64,000 nt of DNA from Paraburkholderia madseniana (lineage in GTDB: Bacteria > Pseudomonadota > Gammaproteobacteria > Burkholderiales > Burkholderiaceae). Where the stretch lies: the NCBI RefSeq assembly GCF_009690905.1, contig NZ_VOSW01000040.1, positions 1-64,000 of the forward strand, given 5' to 3'. Position 1 is the stretch's first letter, and each line of letters begins with the position of its first letter. This document shows, piece by piece, positions 34,750 to 42,998 of the stretch. The notes below the pieces were generated by a model. That model saw only the letters and a program-made list of their open reading frames with translations, was not told where the DNA came from and ran no database searches. The translations under genes were made by a program, and so were the position numbers.

Positions 34750-35826
34750 ATGAGTTCCGCCACCGCTACTGCCACCGCCGCCACCACCAGGCCGCTGACA
34801 TTCCAACGTTCCCCCGCTTTACCCCGCAATTGCACCTTCGATAGCCACGACTGGGAGATTCTCAGCCGCTACTGGCATCCGGTGGCGTTCGCCGCCGACG
34901 TGACCGACAAACCCATCAGCGTGACGCTGCTCGACGAGCCTCTGGTCGTATTCCGCTCGAACGGCCAACTGGTGAGCGCGCGCGATATCTGTCCACATCG
35001 CGGCGCGCCGCTCAGCCAGGGATGGGTCGATAACGGCAATATCGTGTGCCCGTATCACGGCCTCGCGTACGGCAACGACGGCAAGTGCAAGCACATTCCG
35101 TCGCAAACGGACGGCCCGATTCCCGAGCGCTTGCATCTCGTCACGTATGCGACGCAGGAAGCTTACGGCCTCGTGTGGGTCTCGCTGGGTGGCGGCACCG
35201 AAGCATTGCCTACATTTCCCAACTGGGACGATCCCGACTTCCAGCAGATCCTGCCGCCCTCGATCGACATCAACGCTTCGGCGGGACGTCAGACCGAAGG
35301 CTTCATCGACGTCGCGCATTTCGCGTGGATTCACCACGACAGTTTTGCCGACCGGCATAACCCGGTGGTGCCGCAGTATTCGGTCGAACGGCGTGAGCGC
35401 GGCATGCACGCGGAGTACGTAAGCACGGTCAGCAACTTCCCGAAATCGATGCAGCATCGCGCGCCTGAGGGTTATCTGTGGCACCGCTTCTTCGACGTGG
35501 ATGTGCCGTTCTTTGCGCGCCTGACCGTGCACTTTCCCGAAAATGGCCGCCTGTCGATCCTGAATGCCGCGAGCCCGGTGTCCGCGCGCAAGACGCGTCT
35601 GTTCGTTCCGATCGTGCGCAACTTTGACAAGGATTTGCCGCTCGAGGACGTCTACGCGTTCAACCGTCAGGTGTTCGAAGAAGATCGTGCGATCGTCGAA
35701 CAGCAGCGCCCGGAAGATCTGCCGATCGACCGCGCGGCGGAAGCACCGATTCTCGCCGACCGTTCGTCGGGTGCCTACCGTCGGGCGTTGGCCGAGATCG
35801 GCCTTGGCCAGGCCTATGTGCGCTAG
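34750..35826 (+). CDS. Rieske non-heme iron oxygenase, VanA-like
   Basis: This 358-residue oxygenase has a Rieske 2Fe-2S site (Cys81, His83, Cys100, His103 in CPHRGAP and CPYHGLAY) and a mononuclear iron site with the DxxHxxxxH pattern (Asp187, His190, His195). The C-terminal ending with FEEDRAIVEQQRPEDLP matches vanillate demethylase-type enzymes acting on methoxy or related aromatic substrates. The start at 34750 has GGAGA 6 bases upstream; the ATG at 34711 is possible. The next two genes, a rubredoxin and a flavin reductase, form a compact unit, which suggests they supply its electrons. That would be unusual, as such enzymes normally use a 2Fe-2S ferredoxin or reductase. Confidence 0.9.
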   Translation: MSSATATATAATTRPLTFQRSPALPRNCTFDSHDWEILSRYWHPVAFAADVTDKPISVTLLDEPLVVFRSNGQLVSARDICPHRGAPLSQGWVDNGNIVCPYHGLAYGNDGKCKHIPSQTDGPIPERLHLVTYATQEAYGLVWVSLGGGTEALPTFPNWDDPDFQQILPPSIDINASAGRQTEGFIDVAHFAWIHHDSFADRHNPVVPQYSVERRERGMHAEYVSTVSNFPKSMQHRAPEGYLWHRFFDVDVPFFARLTVHFPENGRLSILNAASPVSARKTRLFVPIVRNFDKDLPLEDVYAFNRQVFEEDRAIVEQQRPEDLPIDRAAEAPILADRSSGAYRRALAEIGLGQAYVR

Positions 35827-35875
35827 TTCGCGGTGCGCGTTCGTGATGGGTGATTGGTGATTCGGGAGAGAAGTC

Positions 35876-36043
35876 ATGAAAGTATGGGAATGCGTGATCT
35901 GCGGCTTTCGCTATGACGAAGCACTAGGTCTGCCGGAAGCGGGCATTGCGCCGGGCACGCGTTGGGAAGATGTACCGGACGACTGGTTGTGCCCGGACTG
36001 CGCGACCGGCAAGCACGACTTTGAAATGCAGGTGATCGCATGA
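35876..36043 (+). CDS. rubredoxin
   Basis: This is a 55-residue FeS4 electron carrier. The four iron-ligand Cys are at 6, 9, 39 and 42 (CVIC and CPDC), with the conserved aromatic residues Trp4, Tyr13 and Trp37, and the acidic loop WEDVPDDW. It passes single electrons between a flavin reductase and an oxygenase. It starts 49 bp after the Rieske gene with GGGAGAGAAGTC before the ATG, and its stop overlaps the start of the reductase gene as ATGA. This arrangement implies equal production of the two electron-transfer proteins. Confidence 0.95.
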   Translation: MKVWECVICGFRYDEALGLPEAGIAPGTRWEDVPDDWLCPDCATGKHDFEMQVIA

Positions 36044-37230
36044 CGGCCGCTCAGCATGAGGACAAAGGACAGCCGGTGGTGATCGTCGGCACGGGCATGG
36101 CGGGCTATACGGTTGCGCGTGAATTGCGCAAGCTCGATAGCACGGTGCCGATCGTGATGATCAGCCGCGACGACGGCAGCTTCTATTCGAAGCCGATGTT
36201 GTCGAATGCACTGGCGATGAAGAAAGAGCCGCAGGCGTTGGCGAGTTTCGACGCCATGGCGATGGCGGCGCAACTGGGCGCGTGGATTCGTGTCAATCAG
36301 CGTGTGGAGCGCATTTTGCCGGCCGAGCACACGCTGGTGGTCGACAATGCGTTGCTCGGCTACAGCAAGCTGGTGCTGGCCACGGGCGCGGACCCACGGC
36401 GCCTGAAGGTGGCGGGTGATGGCGCGGCCGATGTGATGTCGATCAACGACCTCGGCGATTACGCGCGCTTCAGGTTGGCGCTCACGCGTTGCCGCTCGGT
36501 GGCGATTCTGGGCGCGGGTCTGATCGGCTGCGAGTTTGCCAACGATCTGGCAGCCGCCGGTTATGCGGTCAGTCTGATCGATCCGGCTTCGACGCCGCTG
36601 GCGCGCTTGCTCCCGCAAGACGTGGGCGAGATTTTCGCCCGCGCGCTTGACGATGGCGGCATCCGTTTTCATCCTGGCCGCAGTGTGGATCGGATCGACC
36701 GCCTGTCGGACGGTTACCGGCTGACGTTCGCCGAAGGCGAGCCGATCGTCGCGGATCTGGTCGTGTCGGCGGTCGGCCTCGTGCCGCGTACGGCGTTGGC
36801 CGCTGCTGCGGGTCTTGAGATCGATCAGGGCATTCGAACCGATGCGTGGTGCCGCACCAGTGCACCGGATATCTACGCACTCGGCGACTGTGCCGCGATC
36901 GACGGCAAAGTGCAGCCGTATGTCCTGCCGATCATGCACGCCGCACGAGCGCTCGCTCGCACCCTGGCCGGGCAGCCGACCCGCGTCGCCTTCCCGGTGA
37001 TGCCGATTACCGTGAAGACGCCCGCGAGTCCCGCCGTCGTCGTGGCGCCCGAGGGCGAGGGCGCATGGTCGATCGAAACCGCCGGCGACGCTGCGAAACA
37101 CGCGGCGCGCGCCGTGTGCCGGCATGCCACCAGCGAGCGTCCGTTGGGCTTCGCCTTGCTCGGCGCGGCGATCGAGGGCAAGGCCGCCTTGATCAAGGCC
37201 ATGACAGAGGGGCCATTAGCGACTAGCTAA
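36040..37230 (+). CDS. FAD/NAD(P)-dependent oxidoreductase, rubredoxin reductase type
   Basis: This 396-residue flavoprotein has an N-terminal FAD-binding motif PVVIVGTGMAGYTVARELR near residue 7, a second Rossmann motif SVAILGAGLIGCEFANDLAA near residue 152 for NAD(P)H, and DIYALGDCAAID near residue 285 for the flavin ribityl chain. This layout matches NAD(P)H:rubredoxin reductases (AlkT/NorW type). It likely takes electrons from NAD(P)H and reduces the rubredoxin encoded just upstream. Residues about 310-396 form the C-terminal interface domain. A rho-independent terminator follows. Confidence 0.92.
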   Translation: MTAAQHEDKGQPVVIVGTGMAGYTVARELRKLDSTVPIVMISRDDGSFYSKPMLSNALAMKKEPQALASFDAMAMAAQLGAWIRVNQRVERILPAEHTLVVDNALLGYSKLVLATGADPRRLKVAGDGAADVMSINDLGDYARFRLALTRCRSVAILGAGLIGCEFANDLAAAGYAVSLIDPASTPLARLLPQDVGEIFARALDDGGIRFHPGRSVDRIDRLSDGYRLTFAEGEPIVADLVVSAVGLVPRTALAAAAGLEIDQGIRTDAWCRTSAPDIYALGDCAAIDGKVQPYVLPIMHAARALARTLAGQPTRVAFPVMPITVKTPASPAVVVAPEGEGAWSIETAGDAAKHAARAVCRHATSERPLGFALLGAAIEGKAALIKAMTEGPLATS

Positions 37231-37323
37231 CCCATAACAATCTTCCGTCTGACCGACCTCACTTTGTGATCGCTCGGTGTTTTAAGGGCCTGTCACCTGC
37301 AACACATCCGATGATCGCATTCG

Positions 37324-37354
37324 CGCCGCAAGCTCTGCCTGCGGCGTTTTTTTT
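37324..37354 (+). terminator. terminator between reductase and LysR genes
   Basis: CGCCGCA at 37324-37330 pairs with TGCGGCG at 37340-37346 over a 9-base loop, followed by eight T residues at 37347-37354. This is a textbook rho-independent terminator for the oxygenase-rubredoxin-reductase unit. Confidence 0.9.
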
Positions 37355-37390
37355 ATCTGCTTGAAAGAAGTGCGTGCCGACGGCGAACGC

Positions 37391-38311
37391 TTAGGAAACC
37401 AGATCTTTCGCGACGTTGGCGATCAGCCTGCGCAGCCAGATCGCGGCGACGCTGCGATGCGTGCGGTCGTGCCAGAGTTGATAGTAGGTGAGCGCCTGCG
37501 GCTCGCCGGGAATCGGCTCGATACGCAGCGGCAGCATCTTGGTGTAGTGCGTGGCGAGCGCACGCGTGGTGGTGAACAGCAGATTGGAACGCGCTAAAAC
37601 GTAGGGCGCCATGCCGAAGTAGGGCAGAGTCGTAGTGACGGTGCGCGACAGGCCATTGCGCGCGAGTTCGACATCGACCGTGCCCCACGACGTCGTGTTG
37701 TACGTCATCACCGCCAGATGTTCCGCCTCTTCGTAGACGGGCTTGCTAAGCCGCCCCGGCTTGACGGGGTGACCGTTGCGCATCAGACACACCAGTTCGT
37801 CCTTGCACAGCGGCTGCAAATGTAGATGCTCCGGTGGCGTGCTCCAGTTGCCGATCACCAGATCGAGAAAGCCGCTTTCCAGGCCGTGTTCGTAGCCGCC
37901 GTCCACCATCATCAGATGCCTGAACTCGAGCTTCGCACCGGGCGCTTCGCGATGAAACGCATCGACCACGGCGGGGACGAAGAACGCATCGAGATAATCC
38001 GGCGAGCCGATCCGAAAGGTCTGGCTGGTGGTGGCCGGATTGAACGACGTGGTGGGATGCAGAATGGCCGCGATATTGTTCAGCGCCTGCGCCGTGGGTT
38101 CGATCAGCGTGAGCGCGTGCGCGGTGAGAACCATCCGGCTGCCGCTGCGCACCAGCAGCGGATCGCCGGTCATGTCGCGCAGTTTGCGCAGCGCCACGCT
38201 GACGGTCGGCTGCGATTGTCCGAGCAACGTTGCGGTGCGCGACACGCTCGATTCGGTCAGAAGCGTGTGCAGCACCTTGAGAAGGTGCGAATCGATGACT
38301 TCCTTGGACAT
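37391..38311 (-). CDS. LysR-family transcriptional regulator
   Basis: This 306-residue regulator has an N-terminal winged HTH (SVSRTATLLGQSQPTVSVALRKLRDMTGDPLLVR, residues about 19-55; quoted segments LLGQSQPTVSVALRKLRD), and an effector domain from about residue 95 with FRIGSPDYLDAFFVPAVVDAF. The effector half resembles NodD/LinR-like and PcpR-like regulators of aromatic metabolism. It is convergent with the oxygenase operon, so it may control it in trans, but no operator is seen there. An inverted repeat in its own upstream region is a candidate autoregulatory site. Confidence 0.88.
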   Translation of the reverse strand: MSKEVIDSHLLKVLHTLLTESSVSRTATLLGQSQPTVSVALRKLRDMTGDPLLVRSGSRMVLTAHALTLIEPTAQALNNIAAILHPTTSFNPATTSQTFRIGSPDYLDAFFVPAVVDAFHREAPGAKLEFRHLMMVDGGYEHGLESGFLDLVIGNWSTPPEHLHLQPLCKDELVCLMRNGHPVKPGRLSKPVYEEAEHLAVMTYNTTSWGTVDVELARNGLSRTVTTTLPYFGMAPYVLARSNLLFTTTRALATHYTKMLPLRIEPIPGEPQALTYYQLWHDRTHRSVAAIWLRRLIANVAKDLVS

Positions 38312-38743
38312 GAAAAGCGGGACCCTGTTTCGTGCGGATCCATGCAGTGGGGCAGCGGTTTTTTATCTAAGGATCGCGAGCGAAATATATCGATGGATAT
38401 AGCGGTCGTCAATCCGGCGAAGCCCTGTGCGAAGGCGTCGAAGGCCGGTGTACGTTGAGTCATGGGACGCGGGGTATCCCGGTAATAGCGAGCGCTTTAT
38501 GATGTGCTCGATGACGGGCATGCGGCTGCCGGAATCGGGGAATACACCGAGGGAAACGATTGCGGCGAGGAACGTGCGGCCGGTGCGGTGGACCCGGCCA
38601 GGAAAGCCGCTATCATACGAACGTTACCCGGCGGATCGGACCGAAACCGCCGGGTTTGCCGGTTGCGCCGTGCGCGTCAGGAAGAAAGCTCACCCGCTTT
38701 CCTCATTCGCTTTTAACACCCAGGAAAATCAAAGGCCGGCGCG
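38312..38743 (+). other. 432-bp gap between LysR and GGDEF/EAL genes
   Basis: No gene is supported. The part near lysR has TATATCGATGGATATA at 38386-38401, a 6-bp inverted repeat fitting a LysR T-N11-A type site, 75-90 bp before the regulator's ATG. Near the other end, CCCGGCGG at 38627-38634 and CCGCCGGG at 38647-38654 form an 8-bp stem with a partly paired 12-base loop, upstream of the GGDEF/EAL gene; it might act in its leader. ORFs in between lack start signals. Confidence 0.4.
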
Positions 38744-40453
38744 ATGCAAGCTCACCCCTACGCCGAAGCGCGCACACGCGACGCCGCGCTTGCGGCGGCG
38801 CCCTACGGCATGTTCATCTGCACGGCCGACGGCACGTTCGACTCCGTCAACGCAGCTCTCGAGAAGCTGACCGGCTTTACCGCCGAAGAATTGATCGGCC
38901 GGCGCACCTTTGAGTCCTTGCACGACCCGGCCGAACTCGCGAGGCGGCGCGCCGAATTGCCGCCGCTGTCGGCGCTAGGCTCGCGCTATGAAGGTGAATG
39001 GACCTACATGCGGCGCAACGGCACCCCAATTCGCGTGGTGTTCGCGCTGGCGCCGCTCGCCGCCGAGCCGGCACATCCTGGCGGTGTAACCACGGGGCCC
39101 GCCCGCTATGTCGGCATTGCCATCGACATGACGCGCTACGCGCAGTCCGAGGCACGCCTGTGGTACGTCTCGCATCACGACGGCGTGACCCGTCTGCCCA
39201 ATCAGACACTTTTCACCGAACGCCTCGAGTTGACGATTGCGCGCTGTCAGCGCAGCGGCAGTGGTTTTACCGTGTTGATCGCCGAACTCGATCATTTGCG
39301 CAAGCTGCGCGATGCGCTCGGTTTGCATGCGGCCGAACTGGTGTTGCAGATCGTCGGCGAACGGCTGCGCGGTCTGTTCCCCCACGACGGTACGATCGCC
39401 TCGATCGGTGGCACGCAATTCGCGCTGCTGATCAATGAAACCGGCGCGGCGGCCGATGCTTTTGCGGCTGAGGCACTGGGCCGCATCGCCGAATCGATCG
39501 ACTACGCGGGCACCGCGCTGAACATCACGGCGAGTATCGGCGTCGTCGCCTATCCTGCGGACGGCGCCGATGCACCGACACTGATGCGTCGCGCGGGCGT
39601 GGCGTTGTCGGCGGCATCGGCTGTCAACGGCAATGCGGTGCGGCGTTTTTCCACCGCGCTCGAAGGTCAGGCGGCGCGCCGCTTCGAACTGGAGACGATG
39701 CTGCGCGAAGCGCTCGAGCGTCAGCAACTGCATCTCGTGTATCAGCCGCAGGTGACGCTTTCCAATGGCCGCATCGCGCAAGTGGAGACGCTGCTGCGCT
39801 GGAATCATCCGCAGCGTGGGTTGATCAGTCCGGTCGAGTTCGTGCCGATCGCTGAAGAGTCGGGCCTGATCGAGCAGATCGGCGAGTGGGTGATCCGTAC
39901 CGCGTGCCGCGACGCCGGCAAATTGCTGCGGCTCACCGGCACCTTGCCACGGGTTGCGGTGAACGTGTCCCCGCAGCAGTTCCAGCGGCACAATCTGTTC
40001 GAGACGATCCGCGAGGCGCTCGAAGATGCCGCGCTCGACCCTTCGTACCTTGAATTGGAAATCACCGAGGGCGTGCTGCTGGGCGACACCGAACAGGCAT
40101 TGCAGACGCTGCATGCGTTGCGCGAATTGGGCGTTGAAGTCGCGGTGGATGACTTTGGCACCGGCTATTCGAGTCTCGCTTATCTCACGCGCTTTCCGCT
40201 GAATCGCCTGAAAATCGATCGCTCGTTTGTGATGCGCATGAGTACCGATCCGCAGTGCGCGGCGCTCGTCGGCGCCATTATCGCCATGGCCCATGCGTTG
40301 AAGCTGCGGGTGACGGCCGAAGGTGTGGAGACGGCCGAACAGGCCGCGCAACTGGAAGCGCTCGGCTGTGACGAGGCACAAGGATTCTGGTTCTCGCGAC
40401 CCATCACCGTCGCGGCGTTGGGCAATTTGCTGAAGCCGTTGGGCACCGGTTGA
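38744..40453 (+). CDS. PAS-GGDEF-EAL protein, probable c-di-GMP phosphodiesterase
   Basis: This encodes 569 residues. A PAS sensor (residues about 10-130) begins APYGMFICTADGTFDSVNAA. The GGDEF domain (about 140-305) has a degenerate active site, GGTQF at 222-226, so cyclase activity is unlikely. The EAL domain (about 315-565) has intact catalytic residues: Glu348 in ETLLR, NVSPQQF, LEITEG, DDFGTGYSSL, LKIDRSF and AEGVET. The prediction is a c-di-GMP phosphodiesterase tuned by the PAS domain and possibly GTP binding. There is no membrane segment. It is monocistronic, with a bidirectional terminator after it. Confidence 0.9.
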   Translation: MQAHPYAEARTRDAALAAAPYGMFICTADGTFDSVNAALEKLTGFTAEELIGRRTFESLHDPAELARRRAELPPLSALGSRYEGEWTYMRRNGTPIRVVFALAPLAAEPAHPGGVTTGPARYVGIAIDMTRYAQSEARLWYVSHHDGVTRLPNQTLFTERLELTIARCQRSGSGFTVLIAELDHLRKLRDALGLHAAELVLQIVGERLRGLFPHDGTIASIGGTQFALLINETGAAADAFAAEALGRIAESIDYAGTALNITASIGVVAYPADGADAPTLMRRAGVALSAASAVNGNAVRRFSTALEGQAARRFELETMLREALERQQLHLVYQPQVTLSNGRIAQVETLLRWNHPQRGLISPVEFVPIAEESGLIEQIGEWVIRTACRDAGKLLRLTGTLPRVAVNVSPQQFQRHNLFETIREALEDAALDPSYLELEITEGVLLGDTEQALQTLHALRELGVEVAVDDFGTGYSSLAYLTRFPLNRLKIDRSFVMRMSTDPQCAALVGAIIAMAHALKLRVTAEGVETAEQAAQLEALGCDEAQGFWFSRPITVAALGNLLKPLGTG

Positions 40454-40555
40454 CGTCGGCAATTCCGCTGCCAACTTGAAGTCGCCATCCCGCAGGCGCC
40501 GCAGCGCGTCGTACTTCGCGCAAGACGCGTGTCGCCAAAGCTACCCGGACAAGAG

Positions 40556-40578
40556 AAAGGGGCCGATTGGCCCCTTTT
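40556..40578. terminator. bidirectional terminator between GGDEF/EAL and phasin genes
   Basis: AAAGGGGCC at 40556-40564 and GGCCCCTTT at 40569-40577 form a 9-bp perfect stem with a GATT loop, with A residues on one side and T residues on the other. It serves both convergent genes. Confidence 0.88.
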
Positions 40579-40604
40579 CGTCTGCTCGCGTTACGACGTG
40601 AGAC

Positions 40605-41114
40605 TTATTTTGCTGCGTCGTCTGCGGTGGTGATCGCTGTGCCGGCCATACCGGACGCACGCTTGATGCTGTCCTGCACCACATTGCTCGAATGAATCAT
40701 CGAAGCCATCACGGATTGCATTGCCCCGAATGCGCTATCCGAGCTGAACGGCGTGGTTTGGCCGAAGCCCGAACCGAGTTGCGCCACATTAGCGCCGAAC
40801 TCTTCGCGCAGTGATTCACCTGCCTTGGTCAACGCTGCGGTGAATTGCGCGTCAATTTCCTTGACGTGCTGCGCGTACGACAAGGTGCGTTGAACCAGTT
40901 GCTGCTGCAAATCGGACACGCCGGCGAACGGCGCGGTGTTGAACTGGCCGGCCGACAATGCGCTCTTGCTTTCGGTGACGGTTGCCTTCAGTGCCGCGAG
41001 ATTGAGCTCGCCGAGCTTTTGCAGACACGCCAGCCCATCGAGCTGCAGGTCGGTGAAGATGTTGAAAGTGCGTTGGCCGAAGGCGGCGCTATGTTCGATC
41101 GCGGGGCTGTGCAT
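40605..41114 (-). CDS. phasin family protein (PHA granule-associated)
   Basis: This 169-residue, mostly helical amphipathic protein has the phasin signature early on (FNIFTDLQLDGLACLQKLGELNLAALKA). The remainder has coiled-coil-like Ala/Gln/Ser runs such as SYAQHVKEIDAQFTAALTKA. Phasins coat polyhydroxyalkanoate granules and control their number and size. GGAGA 7 bases upstream fixes the ATG at 41114. A TATAAA on the minus strand at 41236-41231 may be its -10 box. A PHB depolymerase-like gene lies 165 bp further upstream on the same strand, so this is a PHA-related neighbourhood. Confidence 0.85.
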   Translation of the reverse strand: MHSPAIEHSAAFGQRTFNIFTDLQLDGLACLQKLGELNLAALKATVTESKSALSAGQFNTAPFAGVSDLQQQLVQRTLSYAQHVKEIDAQFTAALTKAGESLREEFGANVAQLGSGFGQTTPFSSDSAFGAMQSVMASMIHSSNVVQDSIKRASGMAGTAITTADDAAK

Positions 41115-41278
41115 AAGTGATCTCCAAAGTGACCCGGGGCAGGCGCCCAAAGGATTTCGGAGGCCAGGTCTCACGCGAGACGGCAGGTCGACGCGGCACA
41201 GTGGTTTTGCTGCGCTGCAACATGAGCCACTTTATACCTTTGCGGCAGGATGTACAGCGTTTTCGTCAAAATGATTCG

Positions 41279-42403
41279 TCAGTTGAATGGAGCTTTATGT
41301 GCGCCTGACGCGCGCGGATGGGCGAGGAAGAAGCGCAGCATTTCGGCCGTCGCATCGGGGCCGGATGGGTCCGTGTACGTGCCGCGCTGACTGCCGCCTG
41401 CCCATGCGTGGCCCGCGCCTCGGATCGACCAGTACTCCGCTTCGACACCATTTGCCGCGACGAGTCGTTGCACCGTGCAGCCTCGCTGACCGCTCGCTGT
41501 GCCTGCGGTGTGCGACAGCGGGCTGAGTGTCGTGACGCCGGCGTCGAAGCCCGCTACGAGCGCAGTAGCGTTCGAAGGATGCACCGTCGTGTCCGCATCG
41601 CCATGAAACACGATGAGCGGGCGTTGCGGTTCGACGTGCGAGTGGCTGCGATGCGCTTTGCCGCCTTTCATCGCGGCGAGCGCCGAAGGCAGACCTTTCG
41701 CGCTTCCGTAGGCGAGGCCGGAATGCACGCAGGCCGCGGCGTACAGGTCGGGCGAGGTTTTCAGCATGACGTCCGCCATGGCGCCACCTGCCGACAGACC
41801 CGCCACATACACCCGCGCCGGATCGACGCGATAACGCGCCATCACCTCACGCGTGATGCCGGCGATCAACGATGGTTCGCCCTGATCGCGCTGCTGGTCG
41901 GCAGGCTTGAACCAGTTCCAGCAAGTCGAAGGATTGGCTGCTTGCGATTGATTCGGATACACGACGATGAAGCCATTACGCTCGGCCATTTCGTTCATGC
42001 GCGTGCCGGCCGCGAAGTCGTCGGCGTTTTGCGTGCAGCCGTGCAGCATCACGATTAGCGGCAACGGTTTGCTCTTGTAGACGGCTGGTACGTAGAGCTT
42101 GTATTGGCGTTGGCCCGCGCTATTGCTGAAGGTGTGGGTGCTGAAGGTGCCGGGGGTGTCAGCGTCGAAAGTGCGCTCGGCAGGGGCGTGCGGCGTGGTG
42201 TTGGCGTGAGATTGCGCCTGTGTCCACGCTTGTGCCCATTCGTTGGCACTCTGCGGCATGGGCGGCGTTTGCGCATTGCCTGCTTTGGCCTTGCTGCCTG
42301 CGAGTGCGCGCTGGACTGCAGCGGTCGCTTCCTTCGGCCCCTTGGTGCGTAGCAGGTCGAAGGCTTCTTTCATCGACTTCAGGAAATCTTCATTCATTTT
42401 CAT
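41279..42403 (-). CDS. PHB depolymerase-family esterase without signal peptide
   Basis: This 374-residue alpha/beta hydrolase has an N-terminal ~80-residue helical/low-complexity region. The catalytic domain has the oxyanion region LIVMLHGCTQNADDFAAGTR near residue 118, the nucleophile Ser204 in GLSAGGAM, an acidic loop FHGDADTTVHPSN near residue 270 and His in GAGHAWAGG near 325. This is the type-1 catalytic domain of short-chain PHA depolymerases and LpqC-like esterases. No signal peptide is visible, so it may act inside the cell on PHB granules or other esters. It lies downstream of an RHH regulator, probably as an operon. Confidence 0.85.
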   Translation of the reverse strand: MKMNEDFLKSMKEAFDLLRTKGPKEATAAVQRALAGSKAKAGNAQTPPMPQSANEWAQAWTQAQSHANTTPHAPAERTFDADTPGTFSTHTFSNSAGQRQYKLYVPAVYKSKPLPLIVMLHGCTQNADDFAAGTRMNEMAERNGFIVVYPNQSQAANPSTCWNWFKPADQQRDQGEPSLIAGITREVMARYRVDPARVYVAGLSAGGAMADVMLKTSPDLYAAACVHSGLAYGSAKGLPSALAAMKGGKAHRSHSHVEPQRPLIVFHGDADTTVHPSNATALVAGFDAGVTTLSPLSHTAGTASGQRGCTVQRLVAANGVEAEYWSIRGAGHAWAGGSQRGTYTDPSGPDATAEMLRFFLAHPRASGAHKAPFN

Positions 42404-42471
42404 GAGTGTGAGTTACTGCGTTGACTTGCATTGCGCGTGACGGGGTCAGGCGATGAGTTTCACGGCCTTCA

Positions 42472-42500
42472 GCATGGCTTCAAACAAAAATCAGCCATGC
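42472..42500 (-). terminator. inverted repeat between RHH and depolymerase genes
   Basis: GCATGGCT at 42472-42479 and AGCCATGC at 42493-42500 form an 8-bp stem with a 13-base loop, ten bases after the RHH stop. There is no T-run after it on the minus strand, so it may attenuate or process rather than end the transcript. Confidence 0.4.
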
Positions 42501-42509
42501 CGGGCGCGC

Positions 42510-42935
42510 CTACCTGATGCGTCCGGCGAGCGCCGCCTTGACCGCTGGCGACGCGTGAAATGCGCCGAGCACCGCCACCGATGCGATCGTGGCCGCCGCG
42601 AGTTCCGGCGGCACATCGGCTGCGATGCTGGCGAGGCCGAGCACGTGAATGTCCAGTCGTTCATTTGCGGCTTGAGCGGCTTCGAGGTCCTGCTTCGAGA
42701 AGTGTTGCAGGCCGAGCACCAGCGCGCGCCGGGTCACCGTTTCCGTGACGACCTGCGCGTGTACGGCTAGCTGGTTGCGAATCGCCGTACGGATCAGGTC
42801 GGTGCGGTTCGAGTAAAAGCCTTCTTCGACGAGCAGGTCGATCTGGCCCAGGTCGATTGGGCCGAGATTGATGGTGATCTTTTCGGTCTCGCCGCCTTTG
42901 GGGCGGGAGGTGTCGACGAGTTTGAGGTTGGCCAT
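42510..42935 (-). CDS. ribbon-helix-helix (CopG-like) transcriptional regulator
   Basis: This encodes 141 residues. A beta strand and two helices near residues 15-55 (TEKITINLGPIDLGQIDLLV and GFYSNRTDLIRTAIRNQL) match the RHH fold, which binds DNA as dimers through the N-terminal strand. The C-terminal part (ALVLGLQHFSKQDLEAAQAA onward) is helical and may sense a ligand or granule. The start at 42935 excludes 17 upstream residues without homology. The gene precedes the PHB depolymerase by 106 bp on the same strand, so it probably controls PHB mobilisation and itself through the repeated site upstream. Confidence 0.8.
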   Translation of the reverse strand: MANLKLVDTSRPKGGETEKITINLGPIDLGQIDLLVEEGFYSNRTDLIRTAIRNQLAVHAQVVTETVTRRALVLGLQHFSKQDLEAAQAANERLDIHVLGLASIAADVPPELAAATIASVAVLGAFHASPAVKAALAGRIR

Positions 42936-42961
42936 TTCTATTCCGTTCGGCGTTCGCTCGG

Positions 42962-42998
42962 CATCCATATGCCATCCAAATAACATCCAATGGGATGG
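42962..42998. promoter_or_regulatory. 11-bp-phased repeats, likely RHH operator
   Basis: CATCCA occurs at 42962-42967, 42973-42978 and 42984-42989, exactly 11 bp apart, so all face the same side of the helix. An inverted GGATGG follows at 42993-42998. The array starts 27 bp upstream of the RHH start codon. RHH dimers bind adjacent short repeats cooperatively, so autoregulation is likely. TATAAC just beyond it on the minus strand (43004-42999) could be the -10 or -35 region. Confidence 0.65.
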
